A DNA stretch of 64,000 nt from Pleurocapsales cyanobacterium LEGE 06147. GTDB lineage: Bacteria > Cyanobacteriota > Cyanobacteriia > Cyanobacteriales > Xenococcaceae. The notes under the pieces are model-generated. The model saw nothing but the letters and a program-made list of their open reading frames with translations, was not told the origin of the DNA and ran no database searches. Location: the NCBI GenBank assembly GCA_015207585.1, contig JADEWQ010000001.1:81449-145448 (forward strand). The letters are read 5' to 3'. A program made the position numbers and the translations under genes. Shown one piece after another: positions 37,415 through 47,442 of this stretch (position 1 is the first letter of the stretch; each line of letters starts with the position of its first letter).

Positions 37415-38080
37415 GTTTTTCTCGGTTATTTTTTGATTTTCCTACAACTAACATTTTTTAGTTTTGACTTTTATTTATAATAGTTATTTTTTCTTTCTGG
37501 TTAACCTTCATTTTTTTAAAACTAAGTGATGGGCAAACTAAGTCATTTTTTTCTTGTTTAAGTTATTGACTTACATGTAGTTACTTATATTCTGTTTTTA
37601 CAATAGTTAATAATAGGCACGAGAATTCTCTTAATTCGGAACTACTAAAGTGCACTCTCGGTGTCTTCTTTTAGTAATTCGCAGTAACAATCTACTGGAG
37701 GCTCAGTAGACTCAATGAGGGTTGTCCTTAGTTATGTATGCTTTATAATTTTTATGCAGGCTTTATAATTACTTAGTAGATATTACTGAAATTGTAATTT
37801 ATAAGTCAATAGTAAAGGGGATAATTTTGCAAAATGAATAAATAATTAGTAAATCGACCTAGACACTTCAATTTATTTTATTATCAACTATTTTTGGTAT
37901 CAACATGAACAATTGCCATAAGCTTGATAAAAACTTTAAGTAAACTTGATAAAAACTTTAAGTAAACTTGATAGAAACTTTAAATACTTATCGAAATCTT
38001 TATAAAGACTCGGTGAATCGGTTAATTCTAATATTTAAATTTCTTACCTAAAATATAAAGTTAATGACAAGGTCAAAAAA
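37415..38080 (+). promoter_or_regulatory. Long control region before the Wzc-like gene
   Basis: This region has no gene. It holds a hairpin (CTACTG GAGGCT CAGTAG, 37692-37709), two copies of GCTTTATAATT at about 37740 and 37759, and three 22-base tandem repeats that start 158 bases before the ATG. An exact promoter cannot be placed, but the region is AT-rich and its repeat content suggests regulator binding. Confidence 0.45.
37923..37988. repeat. Three 22-base tandem repeats
   Basis: The unit CTTGATAAAAACTTTAAGTA+AA occurs three times in a row, the last copy with two changes. Twenty-two bases is about two helix turns, so a protein would meet each copy on the same face. The last copy ends 92 bases before the Wzc-like start. 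Confidence 0.85.
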
Positions 38081-40237
38081 ATGAAGATCAACCACAACTC
38101 CCAGATACTAAACATTACTCAAAAACCTCAACTTTATGAAAATGATGAAGGAGGTTTTAATTTAGTTGAAGTAAAAGAGATAATCTTCCGACAAATATAT
38201 TTAATAGCTGGAATTACGACGGCAGTGGCTTCTCTAGCTTTACTAAAAGCTTTAATTCGCCCTCCAATGTACGTGGGGAATTTTGAGATTCTCGCAGAAT
38301 CTGTCACTATTCAAACTTCTTTTACTGCTTCGGGTGCTCGTTCTCAACAAACTCAAGAATCAGAAGTTGCAGCGGATTTAAATGAAACGCAGCTTAAAGA
38401 ATTAACAAGTCCTAAAATGATTCTTCCTATAGTTGACCAGCTTAAAGAGCGATATCCTGATATTAATTATAATTCGATTATTAGTAGCTTACAGCTTGAA
38501 ACCAACCAACAGCAAAACATTTTAGTCGCTACTTATCAAAATTCCGACCAAAACCAAGTTCAAGATGTGTTGGAGGCACTGACCACAACATACTTAAATT
38601 ATAGCCTCGAAAGACGACAGGCAGGTGTCAACCGAGGTATGGAATTTCTAGACCAGCAAATACCAAAGGCACAAGCGGACGTTAATGCTCTAAACCAGCA
38701 ATTACAATTTCTTCGAGACAAATATAACTTTATCGACCCTCAAATTCAAGCTAATCAATTATCAGGTCAACTACAAAACTTAGCCAACAAAAAACTCGAT
38801 ATTAAATCGCAACTAAATGAAACTCAAATCCGAGCCGGCGATCTCAGCGCAGAATTAAGTCGCCAACAGTCAACCACATCGGCACCAGCGATAGAATTCG
38901 GTACTTCACGCTACGAGCAATTACACAGCGATCTTAGAGCAATAGAGGTTGAAATTGCCCAAAAATCGGCTATTTTTTCGGACTCATCTGTAGAAATGCA
39001 GACTTTACGAGAACAGAGAGATCGATTAGAGGCTCTATTGGCTCAAGAAGGAAAAACAGTTCAAAAAAATGCTAGTGACAAAATTAATATACTGACCGAG
39101 AGCGATCGCATTATAGGGCAAGAAATAAGCAACATCCAGCAAGAAATGAAACAATGGACGGCGATCGCACGTAATTATGAAGAGATCGCACAGGAATTAG
39201 AAATTGCCAAAGAAAGGCTCCGTTCACTGCTCCTTGAGAAAGAAGCTCTGAGTATTGATATTGCTCAAAAAGAAGCCCCTTGGCGAATACTCACTCCTGT
39301 TGGCGAGCCTACTACTGATTCTGCCAGCTTATTTAACGATGTAGTTTTAGGAGCGACTTTTGGTTTATTGTTAGGTATGGGAGTGGCGTTTGCCCTAGAT
39401 AAATATCAAAACATTCTTTATACCTCAGCTCAAATTCAAGAAATAACCCATTTGCCCATACTGGGAATTATTCCTTTCGATCCCTCTCACAAACAATTAT
39501 CTTTACCCGACAAAACATCATCCTTAGCTAAATCGCCCCAAACACAAGAGGAGGACTTTGAATCGTTATTGGAAGAGCAGGGATTACAACTATACGATAA
39601 ATATCTCTTATCCTCGAACCTATTATCTCCATCAGCAGAAGCTTTTCGTTTTTTTGGTGCCAATCTTAATCTGTTTGATGCAAATAATCCTATTCGTTCT
39701 CTGATGATTACTTCAGCCATATCTGGAGAAGGTAAATCTACGGTTGCTATCAATATAGCTAAGACTGCGGCAGCCCTCGGTCGCCGAGTATTAGTCGTCG
39801 ATACTGATATGCGCAGTGCCCATGACTTGAGTGCTCCTCAAGCACCCACCCATCGTGGCTTAAGTAATCTTTTATTAAACAAAAATCTTAATTTTGATGA
39901 GGTAATCCAACAATCACCACTGGAAGATAACCTATTTATCATGTCTTCTGGTAATTACAGTTCGATTATTGACGATCCTAGTCGACTTTTGGCATCGCCA
40001 AAAATGTGGAATTTGATGGAAGAATTAAAAGCTCATTTCGATCTAATTATCTATGATTCGTCGCCAATGATTAAATTTGCCGATGTCAGTTTATTAGCTC
40101 CTAAAACTGATGGAGTCGTTCTAGTTACTGGTTTGGGTAAGCTACAAACTATAAAATTCAAGGAAGCGTTAGATAAGTTAAGTCTATCCAATACTCCTGT
40201 TTTAGGAATACTGATTAACAAGGTAACGGCTAAATAA
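38081..40237 (+). CDS. Wzc-like polysaccharide co-polymerase with BY-kinase-type ATPase
   Basis: 718 residues. The N-terminal Wzz part has a membrane helix near residues 38-55, a long periplasmic region with coiled coil (about 170-400), and a second helix at 418-440. The cytoplasmic part has Walker A (SAISGEGKST, 545-554), Walker A' (LVVDTDMR, 571-578) and Walker B (FDLIIYDSSP). These proteins control chain length and link polymerisation to export. The C-terminus stops at LGILINKVTAK with no tyrosine cluster, so autophosphorylation on a tail of the Wzc type is not expected. It is on the plus strand with its own long upstream region. The next gene is convergent, only 8 bases away. Confidence 0.88.
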   Translation: MKINHNSQILNITQKPQLYENDEGGFNLVEVKEIIFRQIYLIAGITTAVASLALLKALIRPPMYVGNFEILAESVTIQTSFTASGARSQQTQESEVAADLNETQLKELTSPKMILPIVDQLKERYPDINYNSIISSLQLETNQQQNILVATYQNSDQNQVQDVLEALTTTYLNYSLERRQAGVNRGMEFLDQQIPKAQADVNALNQQLQFLRDKYNFIDPQIQANQLSGQLQNLANKKLDIKSQLNETQIRAGDLSAELSRQQSTTSAPAIEFGTSRYEQLHSDLRAIEVEIAQKSAIFSDSSVEMQTLREQRDRLEALLAQEGKTVQKNASDKINILTESDRIIGQEISNIQQEMKQWTAIARNYEEIAQELEIAKERLRSLLLEKEALSIDIAQKEAPWRILTPVGEPTTDSASLFNDVVLGATFGLLLGMGVAFALDKYQNILYTSAQIQEITHLPILGIIPFDPSHKQLSLPDKTSSLAKSPQTQEEDFESLLEEQGLQLYDKYLLSSNLLSPSAEAFRFFGANLNLFDANNPIRSLMITSAISGEGKSTVAINIAKTAAALGRRVLVVDTDMRSAHDLSAPQAPTHRGLSNLLLNKNLNFDEVIQQSPLEDNLFIMSSGNYSSIIDDPSRLLASPKMWNLMEELKAHFDLIIYDSSPMIKFADVSLLAPKTDGVVLVTGLGKLQTIKFKEALDKLSLSNTPVLGILINKVTAK

Positions 40238-40245
40238 TCTTTCTT

Positions 40246-42009
40246 TTAGAGAAGGAAACTATCGAACTCGATCGCTGCCGATCCTGGTTGTCGGATATCG
40301 TAGCGATAACTAGTTATGGTTCCCGTTGCGGTATCTAAAATACTAAAAACAGTAATATCATTACTGGCTATGTAGGGTAACTCATGGCCGAGATCGTCTT
40401 GTAAAGGAGCAATAGTCGGCATGACTGGTTCCAAGCCGTTGGGATCTCCTATCTGGACATAGTTTAGGTCTGGATTATCTTTTGGTACTGGTCGCTTATT
40501 ATCTCCCACATGAGCCCCGTAAGTATTGCCCACATTAGAAGTTTCTAAAAAATGCATGCCACTAGGACTAACAAAGCGATTCCACAGATGAGAATGACCG
40601 TAAAATACCAACTGAACTCCTGCTGATTCGAGTAGGGGAATTAAATCGCGAATGATGTAGTCATTGGCTTGAGGATATTCGTAACGAATCGATCTAAGGG
40701 TGCCATCTGCTGCATAATCGAATCGAGGCAGGGGATCGGTATAGGGTGGAACGATGTTACCGCCGAGAGTGTGGGGTGGATGATGAAACATCACTATTTT
40801 ATATTTCGCCTGTTGAAAAGCTTCGCTTTGTAGTTCTGTTTCCAACCAACGATATTGAGGACTACCCTTAGCAATCGGTTCAAAAATATGTTGCCCATAA
40901 CCCCAATTTTCCGGACGCTCTAAGTCTGAAGTTCGTTCTTGATATCTACCCTTAACTTCGGGGTCGAGATCGGGCGATCGCCAGATGTTAGTCACGTACA
41001 ATACTACTAAGCGAATATCGCCAAAAGTGACAGCATAGTAATGTTTTCCTCCAGGAATACTTTGGGGCGGGGTAAAAATTTCTTCGTAGGTGTCGGTGTT
41101 AAAAGAATTAGCTTTGAGCCAAGCTGCCTTGACTTGGGGATCGTCTGAGGAATTGATTTGCTCGGCTACTCGTTGGTAGTGTTTTTCTGCCCGAACTCTG
41201 GGAATCGCATCGTCAAATTGCTCTTTGAGGGAATTAGTTTGAGAAAATCTTCCCATAACCTCATGATTACCGATCGCCGTAAATAAAGGGGCGTGTTGAA
41301 TTAGTTCTCCACCGCGATAAACTGTTTTTACGCCATCCTTTTCTATCTCGTAGCGAGCGCGACCTTGCAGACAGGGGAAAAACGCACCGCCACGACGATC
41401 GTCAAACCATTCAGAAGCGCGATCGCTTATATTGACTAAATCCCCTGCAAAAAAAACGGCATCCACCTTACCCACGGTTTCTTCTACTTTTTGTAAGTTG
41501 GCAGCCGTCATGGGCATTAGTTGATGATCGGAAGTTAACAGAATTTTAAGTGGTGTTTCTGGTGAGGGTTGGCTGGCTAAAGTAAATACCCGACTGCGAA
41601 TTTCTACTCCATCGCGCACGCTAACTACCTGATAGGGGATGCGTCGATCGGGAATTAGATCGCTCACTATTGCTTCATGTCGCCAAATATCCCGCCAAGT
41701 TGGCTGTTGATAGTCTTTATTTAATTCTGACTTTTGGTCTTCTCGTACCCGCGTTAGTTTAGTCGTAACTGCTTCAACCGTTTTATCTAATTTTTGCTCG
41801 TAGTTAACCCGGTGGTGATCGCCAGCAAAATCTGTAAACCAAATTACTCGTACGGAAGTTGCCGTCGGCAACTGCAGAAAAGGATCGCTCAACAACGAAG
41901 AAGTCGATTGGGTAAATGATTGGGTTGGAGACAAATTCATAACTGATAAGAGCAAAAGCGACAGAAAAAATCCTACAAGAGTTAAAAACGGGAAATGGGA
42001 GAGCTTCAT
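40246..42009 (-). CDS. Secreted metallophosphoesterase, purple-acid-phosphatase-like
   Basis: 587 residues. The N-terminus is a signal peptide (FPFLTLVGFFLSLLLLSVM). An FN3-like module (LPTATSVRVIWFTDF) precedes the metallophosphoesterase domain. That domain shows the metal-binding blocks ILLTSDHQL, VFFAGDLVN, IGNHEVM, VMFHHPPH and FYGHSHLW. Activity on phosphate esters outside the cytoplasm is expected; the exact substrate is unknown. Two in-frame methionines lie early; the ATG at 42009 gives the best signal peptide. The gene converges on the Wzc-like gene with 8 bases between the stop codons. Confidence 0.85.
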   Translation of the reverse strand: MKLSHFPFLTLVGFFLSLLLLSVMNLSPTQSFTQSTSSLLSDPFLQLPTATSVRVIWFTDFAGDHHRVNYEQKLDKTVEAVTTKLTRVREDQKSELNKDYQQPTWRDIWRHEAIVSDLIPDRRIPYQVVSVRDGVEIRSRVFTLASQPSPETPLKILLTSDHQLMPMTAANLQKVEETVGKVDAVFFAGDLVNISDRASEWFDDRRGGAFFPCLQGRARYEIEKDGVKTVYRGGELIQHAPLFTAIGNHEVMGRFSQTNSLKEQFDDAIPRVRAEKHYQRVAEQINSSDDPQVKAAWLKANSFNTDTYEEIFTPPQSIPGGKHYYAVTFGDIRLVVLYVTNIWRSPDLDPEVKGRYQERTSDLERPENWGYGQHIFEPIAKGSPQYRWLETELQSEAFQQAKYKIVMFHHPPHTLGGNIVPPYTDPLPRFDYAADGTLRSIRYEYPQANDYIIRDLIPLLESAGVQLVFYGHSHLWNRFVSPSGMHFLETSNVGNTYGAHVGDNKRPVPKDNPDLNYVQIGDPNGLEPVMPTIAPLQDDLGHELPYIASNDITVFSILDTATGTITSYRYDIRQPGSAAIEFDSFLL

Positions 42010-42119
42010 CTCTTTTTTTCTTCCCCAACTATCTAGATATAATCTTTATTGTAAAGTTTTGTTGCAAAGACAAATAACCAACAAGTATATCAATTACAGG
42101 CTGAGGGAGTTAGAAGCGC

Positions 42120-42150
42120 GGTGCGGCAGCACCCGCATTCGCGGGATCGC
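42120..42150. repeat. 31-base double-palindrome repeat, copy D (intergenic)
   Basis: GGTGCGGCAGCACCCGC followed by ATTCGCGGGATCGC, one base longer than the coding copies. It lies between the phosphoesterase start and the ftrV stop, where no reading frame constrains it. Confidence 0.85.
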
Positions 42151-42185
42151 TTCAATTATCGTCACGAAATATTAAAGCAATAATA

Positions 42186-42407
42186 TTAAATAACTTCCAG
42201 CTCATTTTCGCGAAAGTGAGCTTTAAACTTTTTGTCAAATCGAACTACCACTGGCAAATTTGGGCTTATCGGTCTTCCTTGCCAATCCGTATAGATATTA
42301 ATTATTTCTCCTTCCATACCCTTGAGATCGAAAGGCTTTTTTTTATTTTGGGGATGATGATATACCACTACAGATTCAATGACACGGACGCGATCGCCAA
42401 TTTTCAT
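42186..42407 (-). CDS. ftrV: Ferredoxin-thioredoxin reductase, variable chain
   Basis: 73 residues from ATG 42407. MKIGDRVRVIESVVVYHHPQ, then FDLKGMEGEI, DWQGRPISPNLPVVVRF and KFKAHFRENELEVI, match the small SH3-like FtrV chain. FtrV pairs with the catalytic FtrC chain to pass electrons from ferredoxin to thioredoxin in photosynthetic cells. The in-frame ATG at 42452 would add 15 residues rich in arginine and glutamate that the family lacks. This gene is confined to oxygenic phototrophs and so is the best single marker of a cyanobacterial host. Confidence 0.93.
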   Translation of the reverse strand: MKIGDRVRVIESVVVYHHPQNKKKPFDLKGMEGEIINIYTDWQGRPISPNLPVVVRFDKKFKAHFRENELEVI

Positions 42408-42548
42408 CTCTTGTTCTCTCTCTCTCTTCACTCCCAAGTTGAATGAATTCAAAGTTGGGTAAGCAACCTTACTATTTTTGCATAGGAAGGTACTTTCAAG
42501 GTTACATATCCCTTATCCACCGATAGCTCTTAGTAATCGATTAATAGG

Positions 42549-42581
42549 AAGACTATCATGGAGGATGAATAGTCTTTTTTT
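42549..42581 (+). terminator. Hairpin with T-run before the NfeD gene (possible attenuator)
   Basis: AAGACTAT and ATAGTCTT pair around GGAGGATGA and are followed by TTTTT. AAGACT just downstream (42585-42590) can pair with AGTCTT instead, so two mutually exclusive hairpins are possible. The structure ends about 14 bases before the ATG of the NfeD-like gene. Confidence 0.5.
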
Positions 42582-42595
42582 GTTAAGACTAACTA

Positions 42596-43027
42596 ATGCT
42601 AAATCCGACTCTTGTCTGGCTTATTGCTGGAGCAATTCTGTGTTTGATGGAATTGATTTTCCCTACTGCTTTTGTTGAGTTTATGATGGGCATTGCCGCT
42701 TTACTAGTAGCAGTAGTCTCCTTGATATTACCAAATCATACCTTGTTGGTAGCGCTGTGGTTAATTTTTTCCACTTTGCTGATTATTTTCTCGCGACGTT
42801 TTTTTACTCCTAAACGCAGAATTACTGAGTTTGGGGACGATAGGGAAGGGGAAACCATCACGGCAATTTCTCCAGGTAAAACGGGAAGAGTTTTATATGA
42901 AGGTAATTCCTGGCGCGCTAAATGTGCCGACCAAATTTTAGAAATCGCCCCCAATCAAAAAGTTTACGTTGTCGGCAAAGAGGGCAACACGCTGATTGTT
43001 CTACCAGAAAACTTACTCGATCCTTAG
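42596..43027 (+). CDS. NfeD-like membrane protein
   Basis: 143 residues. Two to three hydrophobic helices occupy residues 3-68 (LVWLIAGAILCLMELIFPTA, MMGIAALLVAVVSLIL). A soluble OB-fold-like part follows, with GRVLYEGNSWRAKCADQ and VYVVGKEGNTLIVLP, as in NfeD C-terminal domains. NfeD proteins assist SPFH/stomatin proteins at the membrane, and the next gene (100 bases away) encodes such a partner. That pair is a recurrent operon in bacteria. Expression may be limited by the hairpin just before the start. Confidence 0.85.
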   Translation: MLNPTLVWLIAGAILCLMELIFPTAFVEFMMGIAALLVAVVSLILPNHTLLVALWLIFSTLLIIFSRRFFTPKRRITEFGDDREGETITAISPGKTGRVLYEGNSWRAKCADQILEIAPNQKVYVVGKEGNTLIVLPENLLDP

Positions 43028-43126
43028 TTAGCAAGTTATCTCTCTGTCTGGCATAAAGCTTGTTTGTAGCTTGGCGATAAAGTTTGAGCGACCAATTAAT
43101 GTAGATAGCTATTGAGGAAACTTGAA

Positions 43127-44137
43127 ATGGGACAATTTTTAACTTTAGTATTTTTAGCACTTATTGGTTCTGGAGTAGCAGGTTCGGTCAAAATCGTCAA
43201 AGAAAAAGAAGAATATTTAATTGAAAGTCTTGGCAGCTATAAAAAGAAACTCGAACCGGGGTTGAATTTTGTCGTTCCCTTTATTGACAAAATAGTTTAC
43301 AAAGAAACTATTCGCGAAAAAGTTCTCGATATTCCCGCTCAATCCTGTATTACTCGCGATAATGTTTCTATTTCCGTCGATGCAGTGGTCTATTGGCGGA
43401 TTATGGATATGTACAAAGCTTACTACAAGGTAGAAAATCTACGAGATGCGATCGTCAATATGGTATTGACCCAAATTAGAGCAGAAATGGGCAAATTAGA
43501 GTTAGATCAGACTTTTACTGCCCGTACGGAAATCAACGAAATTTTGCTGAGAGAATTAGATTTGGCTACCGATCCGTGGGGTGTAAAAGTAACTAGGGTA
43601 GAATTGCGAGATATCGTTCCTTCTAAAGCCGTGCAAGATTCAATGGAATTACAAATGGCAGCCGAACGAAAAAAACGGGCAGCTATTTTAACTTCTGAAG
43701 GGGAAAGAGACTCGGCCATCAATTCCGCTAAAGGCAAAGCTCAAGCAAGAATCCTCGAAGCAGAAGCAATGAAACAAGCAGCAATATTAGAGGCTGAGGC
43801 ACAGAAAGAGGCAATCGTCCTCACTGCCGAAGCACAACGACAGCAACAAGTACTAAAAGCACAAGCAACTGCTCGAGCAATGGAGATCGTTACCGAGAAG
43901 CTTAAAAGCGGTTCTAATGCCCGTGAAGCTCTTCAATTTCTCCTCGCTCAAAACTATCTCGACATGGGTAAAGAAATCGGTAGTAGTCAAAGCAGCAAGG
44001 TTATGTTTATGGACCCGCGCAGTATGATTTCTACCATTGAAGGGATGCGCTCGGTAATTACTGGTAATAGCAACGGCGATTATTCTCCCCTAGAGCTGGA
44101 TTTAGATAACATCGACAAAAAGGATGCTAAATTCTGA
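43127..44137 (+). CDS. SPFH/band-7 (stomatin-like) protein
   Basis: About 336 residues from the ATG, which has a GAGG about 9 bases upstream; a TTG at 43112 would add five residues. One N-terminal helix ([16 protein letters not shown]) is followed by the band-7 domain ([55 protein letters not shown]). A coiled coil rich in alanine and glutamate ([18 protein letters not shown]) covers about residues 205-260. These proteins form ring-shaped membrane microdomains with NfeD. The C-terminal tail is variable. Confidence 0.88.
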   Translation: MGQFLTLVFLALIGSGVAGSVKIVKEKEEYLIESLGSYKKKLEPGLNFVVPFIDKIVYKETIREKVLDIPAQSCITRDNVSISVDAVVYWRIMDMYKAYYKVENLRDAIVNMVLTQIRAEMGKLELDQTFTARTEINEILLRELDLATDPWGVKVTRVELRDIVPSKAVQDSMELQMAAERKKRAAILTSEGERDSAINSAKGKAQARILEAEAMKQAAILEAEAQKEAIVLTAEAQRQQQVLKAQATARAMEIVTEKLKSGSNAREALQFLLAQNYLDMGKEIGSSQSSKVMFMDPRSMISTIEGMRSVITGNSNGDYSPLELDLDNIDKKDAKF

Positions 44138-44170
44138 TCTTTTTTGACTTTAACTTCCGCATGACAATAT

Positions 44171-44563
44171 CTAAGCTTCTTGGGATAGTTGGCAGCGATT
44201 GCAAAGTCCAAAAAACTCCAAAGTGTGATAATAGACCTTGAATTGATGAGAGTTCTCTAGTCGCTCTTCTAACTGGTGAACGGGGCATTCTTCAATCGGA
44301 ATCGAGGTACCGCAATTGACGCAGGTAAGGTGATGTTGATCTCTATGAATTGAACCGTAGAGAGATTCACCATTAGGTAACGTTCGTACCTGTACTTCTC
44401 CTTGGAGTTTGAGGGCTTCTAGAGAACGATAAACCGTTGCCAATCCCATATTTTGGTTGCGTTTGCGCAGTTCTATATAGAGCTCCTGAGCAGAAATTGC
44501 TTTTTTGAGAGTTTTGAGTACTTGCATAATTCGCTCTTGAGAACGAGTGCGTTGAGTTTTCAT
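44171..44563 (-). CDS. Fur-family transcriptional regulator (Zur-like)
   Basis: 130 residues. A winged helix (ISAQELYIELRKRNQNMG, LATVYRSLEALKLQGEV) is followed by the metal-binding half with HLTCVNCG and GLCNRCQ, two CxxC zinc pairs. The YHTLEFFGLCN stretch resembles cyanobacterial Zur/FurB proteins more than the iron-sensing Fur, but the metal cannot be decided from sequence alone. It is convergent with the SPFH gene. Zur would respond to zinc and repress zinc uptake genes, none of which is in the window. Confidence 0.8.
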   Translation of the reverse strand: MKTQRTRSQERIMQVLKTLKKAISAQELYIELRKRNQNMGLATVYRSLEALKLQGEVQVRTLPNGESLYGSIHRDQHHLTCVNCGTSIPIEECPVHQLEERLENSHQFKVYYHTLEFFGLCNRCQLSQEA

Positions 44564-44863
44564 AATTTAGTATCTTTACCAGCGCGATAGGCTTTTTGGT
44601 CTACAGATAAATGGACGATTTTTTCAAAATACTATTTAGAATAAATGTTCTATCTATTTCTCTATCATAAAATGTTCTAATCTAACCAAGTTAGACATGT
44701 CTAGAAATCAAGAAGCAATCTTCTTACCTACAAAACTAACTCTTCAACCGCTACGTAATCGATTTAACAAACATAAGAAACTTAAAAAAATCAGACTGTA
44801 TATTCGAGCGGTCGGCAATTACCCAATTACTATTAAAATTCAAAAGGTGTTTCTCGTAATCAC
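44564..44863. promoter_or_regulatory. Divergent control region, Fur-type gene and purS
   Basis: The region holds a perfect inverted repeat TCTAACCAAGTTAGA (44681-44695), next to GACATGTC. A 68-codon frame (44697-44903) overlaps the purS start and has no family-like motif, so it is not called. No typical Zur or PerR box was found. Confidence 0.4.
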
Positions 44864-45136
44864 ATGTCTCACAAATATAAATCTCAGATCTACGTTACTC
44901 TAAGACCTTCAGTACTCGACCCTGCTGGAGTGGCAGTAGAATCGGGACTCAAACAGTTAGGATATAAGGGAGTAGAAGGAGTCAGAATTGGTAAATATAT
45001 AGAACTCACTTTAACTGCTGCTAATGAAGCCGAAGCCAAACAACAACTAGACCAAATGTGCGATCGACTACTAGCCAATCCAGTCATCGAAAATTATTGC
45101 TTTGAATTAACCGAACTAACTGTTTCCGTCGAATAA
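44864..45136 (+). CDS. purS: Phosphoribosylformylglycinamidine synthase, PurS subunit
   Basis: 90 residues. KSQIYVTLRPSVLDPAGVAV and GYKGVEGVRIGKYIELTL are the PurS hallmarks. PurS joins PurL and the PurQ glutaminase in the FGAM synthase complex of purine synthesis. It is directly followed by purQ with 3 bases between them, a conserved pair. Confidence 0.95.
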   Translation: MSHKYKSQIYVTLRPSVLDPAGVAVESGLKQLGYKGVEGVRIGKYIELTLTAANEAEAKQQLDQMCDRLLANPVIENYCFELTELTVSVE

Positions 45137-45139
45137 AAA

Positions 45140-45838
45140 ATGAAATTTGGTATTATTGTTTTTCCTGGATCCAATTGCGATCGCGACGTGGCAACTGTTA
45201 CCCAAGGACTGTTAAATGCTCCCACTCGTATGGTGTGGCATCAAGAAACCGCTCTTAGTGACATAGATACGATCGTCATTCCTGGGGGTTTTAGCTACGG
45301 CGACTATTTACGCTGTGGGGCGATCGCTCGTTTCTCTCCTGTTATCAAAAGCATAGTCGAACACGCCAACCGAGGTAAATACGTTTTGGGTATTTGTAAC
45401 GGCTTTCAAGTACTGACAGAAGTAGGACTCTTGCCGGGAGCCTTAATTGGCAACCGCGACCTACATTTTATCTGCGATCGCGTTCCTGTCAGAGTAGAAC
45501 GTACCGATTTACCCTGGACGCAAAACTACACTTCCCGACAGGTGATTACTTTACCGATTGCTCACGGAGAAGGTCGTTACTACGCCGATGAGGATACTAT
45601 TAAATCTTTAGAAGATAACGGTCAAGTTTTGTTTCGATATTGCAGTACAACGGGAGAAGTAAACGAGGCAAGTAATCCCAACGGTTCGCTCGATAATATT
45701 GCTGGTATCGTCAATCAACCAGGTAATGTTTTGGGAATGATGCCGCATCCAGAAAGAGCTTCAGATCCCATGTTAAGAGCAACAGACGGAAAATTGTTGT
45801 TTGAAGGATTGTTGGGAGTGCTCGATGCTATTGCTTAA
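45140..45838 (+). CDS. purQ: Phosphoribosylformylglycinamidine synthase, PurQ glutaminase
   Basis: 232 residues of the class I glutamine amidotransferase family. The start [17 protein letters not shown] is typical. The nucleophile cysteine is in [10 protein letters not shown], and the triad is completed by PHPERASD. It releases ammonia from glutamine for FGAM synthesis with PurS and PurL. purL is not in the window. The gene is complete and of normal length. Confidence 0.96.
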   Translation: MKFGIIVFPGSNCDRDVATVTQGLLNAPTRMVWHQETALSDIDTIVIPGGFSYGDYLRCGAIARFSPVIKSIVEHANRGKYVLGICNGFQVLTEVGLLPGALIGNRDLHFICDRVPVRVERTDLPWTQNYTSRQVITLPIAHGEGRYYADEDTIKSLEDNGQVLFRYCSTTGEVNEASNPNGSLDNIAGIVNQPGNVLGMMPHPERASDPMLRATDGKLLFEGLLGVLDAIA

Positions 45839-45913
45839 ACTGGCAAAGTTTAAGCAGGTGTACAAAGCATTGCTTCGAGTGCTATTAATAGTCTAATTCA
45901 GTCTTCGCCAACA

Positions 45914-46789
45914 ATGACAAGCGAGCAACTAAGCAAATTCTGTGCCTTATCTTTGGGCATTTTTTTGTTATGGGGTATTTCTGGTTGTGCCTTTCAACAA
46001 CCAATTTCTTCGGCAGAACAAGTCGTCTACAGCAAGAAAGATATTCTTGCAGAATTAGCCAAAGCCAATGTTGTTTATCTGGGCGAAACACATACCAGTG
46101 TTGCCGATCATCAAGCTCAGTTAGCAATTATAACCGCTCTCTATCAGCAAAATCCTCAAATAGCGATCGCTCTAGAAATGTTTCAACGTCCTTTTCAACC
46201 GGTTCTAGAAAGATATTTAGCCGGAGAAATTGACGAGACTCAACTGAGGCAACAAACCGAATACGATCTACGCTGGGGTTTTGATTGGGAATACTATGCA
46301 CCCATTTTGCGTTTTGCCCGCGCACACCAAATACCTTTAATCGCCGCCAATACACCGTCAGAAATAACTCGCCAAGTTGCTAGTGACGGTTTAGATAGTC
46401 TCGATGAAGATGATTTTCGCTATATTCCTCCTCTAACAGAAATCGAGACTGACGATCCAGATTATCGCCAAATGCTTCGAGCAACCTACGAGCATCATGC
46501 TCATGGCGGACACGACAATAGCGATAGTTTTGAAAATTTTTTTGCCGCTCAAGTTTTATGGGACGAGACTATGGCAGAAGCGATCGCTCAATTTTACCAA
46601 GCTAATCCCGACTATCAAATAATTGTTTTAGCCGGACAAGGTCATATCATCTACGGTTACGGCATTCCTAATAGAGTGGCACGCAGAATCAACCAAAATT
46701 CTTTTCGGCAACTTTCCGTTCTCTTTGGAGAGACTCAAACATTTGAAAAATCAGAACCTCCTGCAGATTATTTCTGGCAACATCAATAG
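45914..46789 (+). CDS. ChaN-family lipoprotein (haem/iron-related)
   Basis: 291 residues. The signal peptide ends in the lipobox GISGCAF (cysteine near residue 25). VVYLGETHTSVADHQAQL, IALEMFQRPFQPVLERYLAG and VLAGQGHIIYGYGIPNRVAR match the ChaN family, whose founding member binds haem in a dimer. A histidine-rich stretch (EHHAHGGHDN) is present before the last motif and may bind metal. The gene follows purQ by about 75 bases. A function in iron or haem uptake is inferred from family membership only. Confidence 0.85.
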   Translation: MTSEQLSKFCALSLGIFLLWGISGCAFQQPISSAEQVVYSKKDILAELAKANVVYLGETHTSVADHQAQLAIITALYQQNPQIAIALEMFQRPFQPVLERYLAGEIDETQLRQQTEYDLRWGFDWEYYAPILRFARAHQIPLIAANTPSEITRQVASDGLDSLDEDDFRYIPPLTEIETDDPDYRQMLRATYEHHAHGGHDNSDSFENFFAAQVLWDETMAEAIAQFYQANPDYQIIVLAGQGHIIYGYGIPNRVARRINQNSFRQLSVLFGETQTFEKSEPPADYFWQHQ

Positions 46790-46905
46790 TCAAGCAGCTT
46801 CGTTGCAAGAAAGAAGGAAGTAGTTGATTTGTGCCAACCTATAAAAACAGTAGTAAAAACGACAATTTTTTTTTCTTGTTCATGGTAATCGACATTGTGC
46901 TATAA

Positions 46906-46931
46906 ATAACCAGTGACAAAATAACCAGTGA
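46906..46931. repeat. Direct repeat ATAACCAGTGA, two copies
   Basis: The 11-base unit occurs at 46906-46916 and 46921-46931, 15 bases apart, and ends 24 bases before the PII gene. It may be a binding site. No GTA-N8-TAC site for NtcA was found in the upstream region. Confidence 0.6.
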
Positions 46932-46943
46932 TAGCCTGAATAA

Positions 46944-47294
<351 letters not shown>

Positions 47295-47442
47295 TATTAA
47301 GTCTACTTAAACAGTGATATGTGATGTTATGCTGCTCACTCCTCGGTGGGGACATAGTTGCAAAGAACCTTTTAGGGTCTATGATTGAACTATCCACAAG
47401 ATTGTTGACGTAAATCCATGATTAGGTGGGAAAGAGGAAGTA

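Noticed and set aside
44697..44903. 68-codon frame upstream of purS
   Set aside because: Overlaps the purS start by 40 bases and is rich in basic and hydrophobic residues without a domain; more likely leader sequence.
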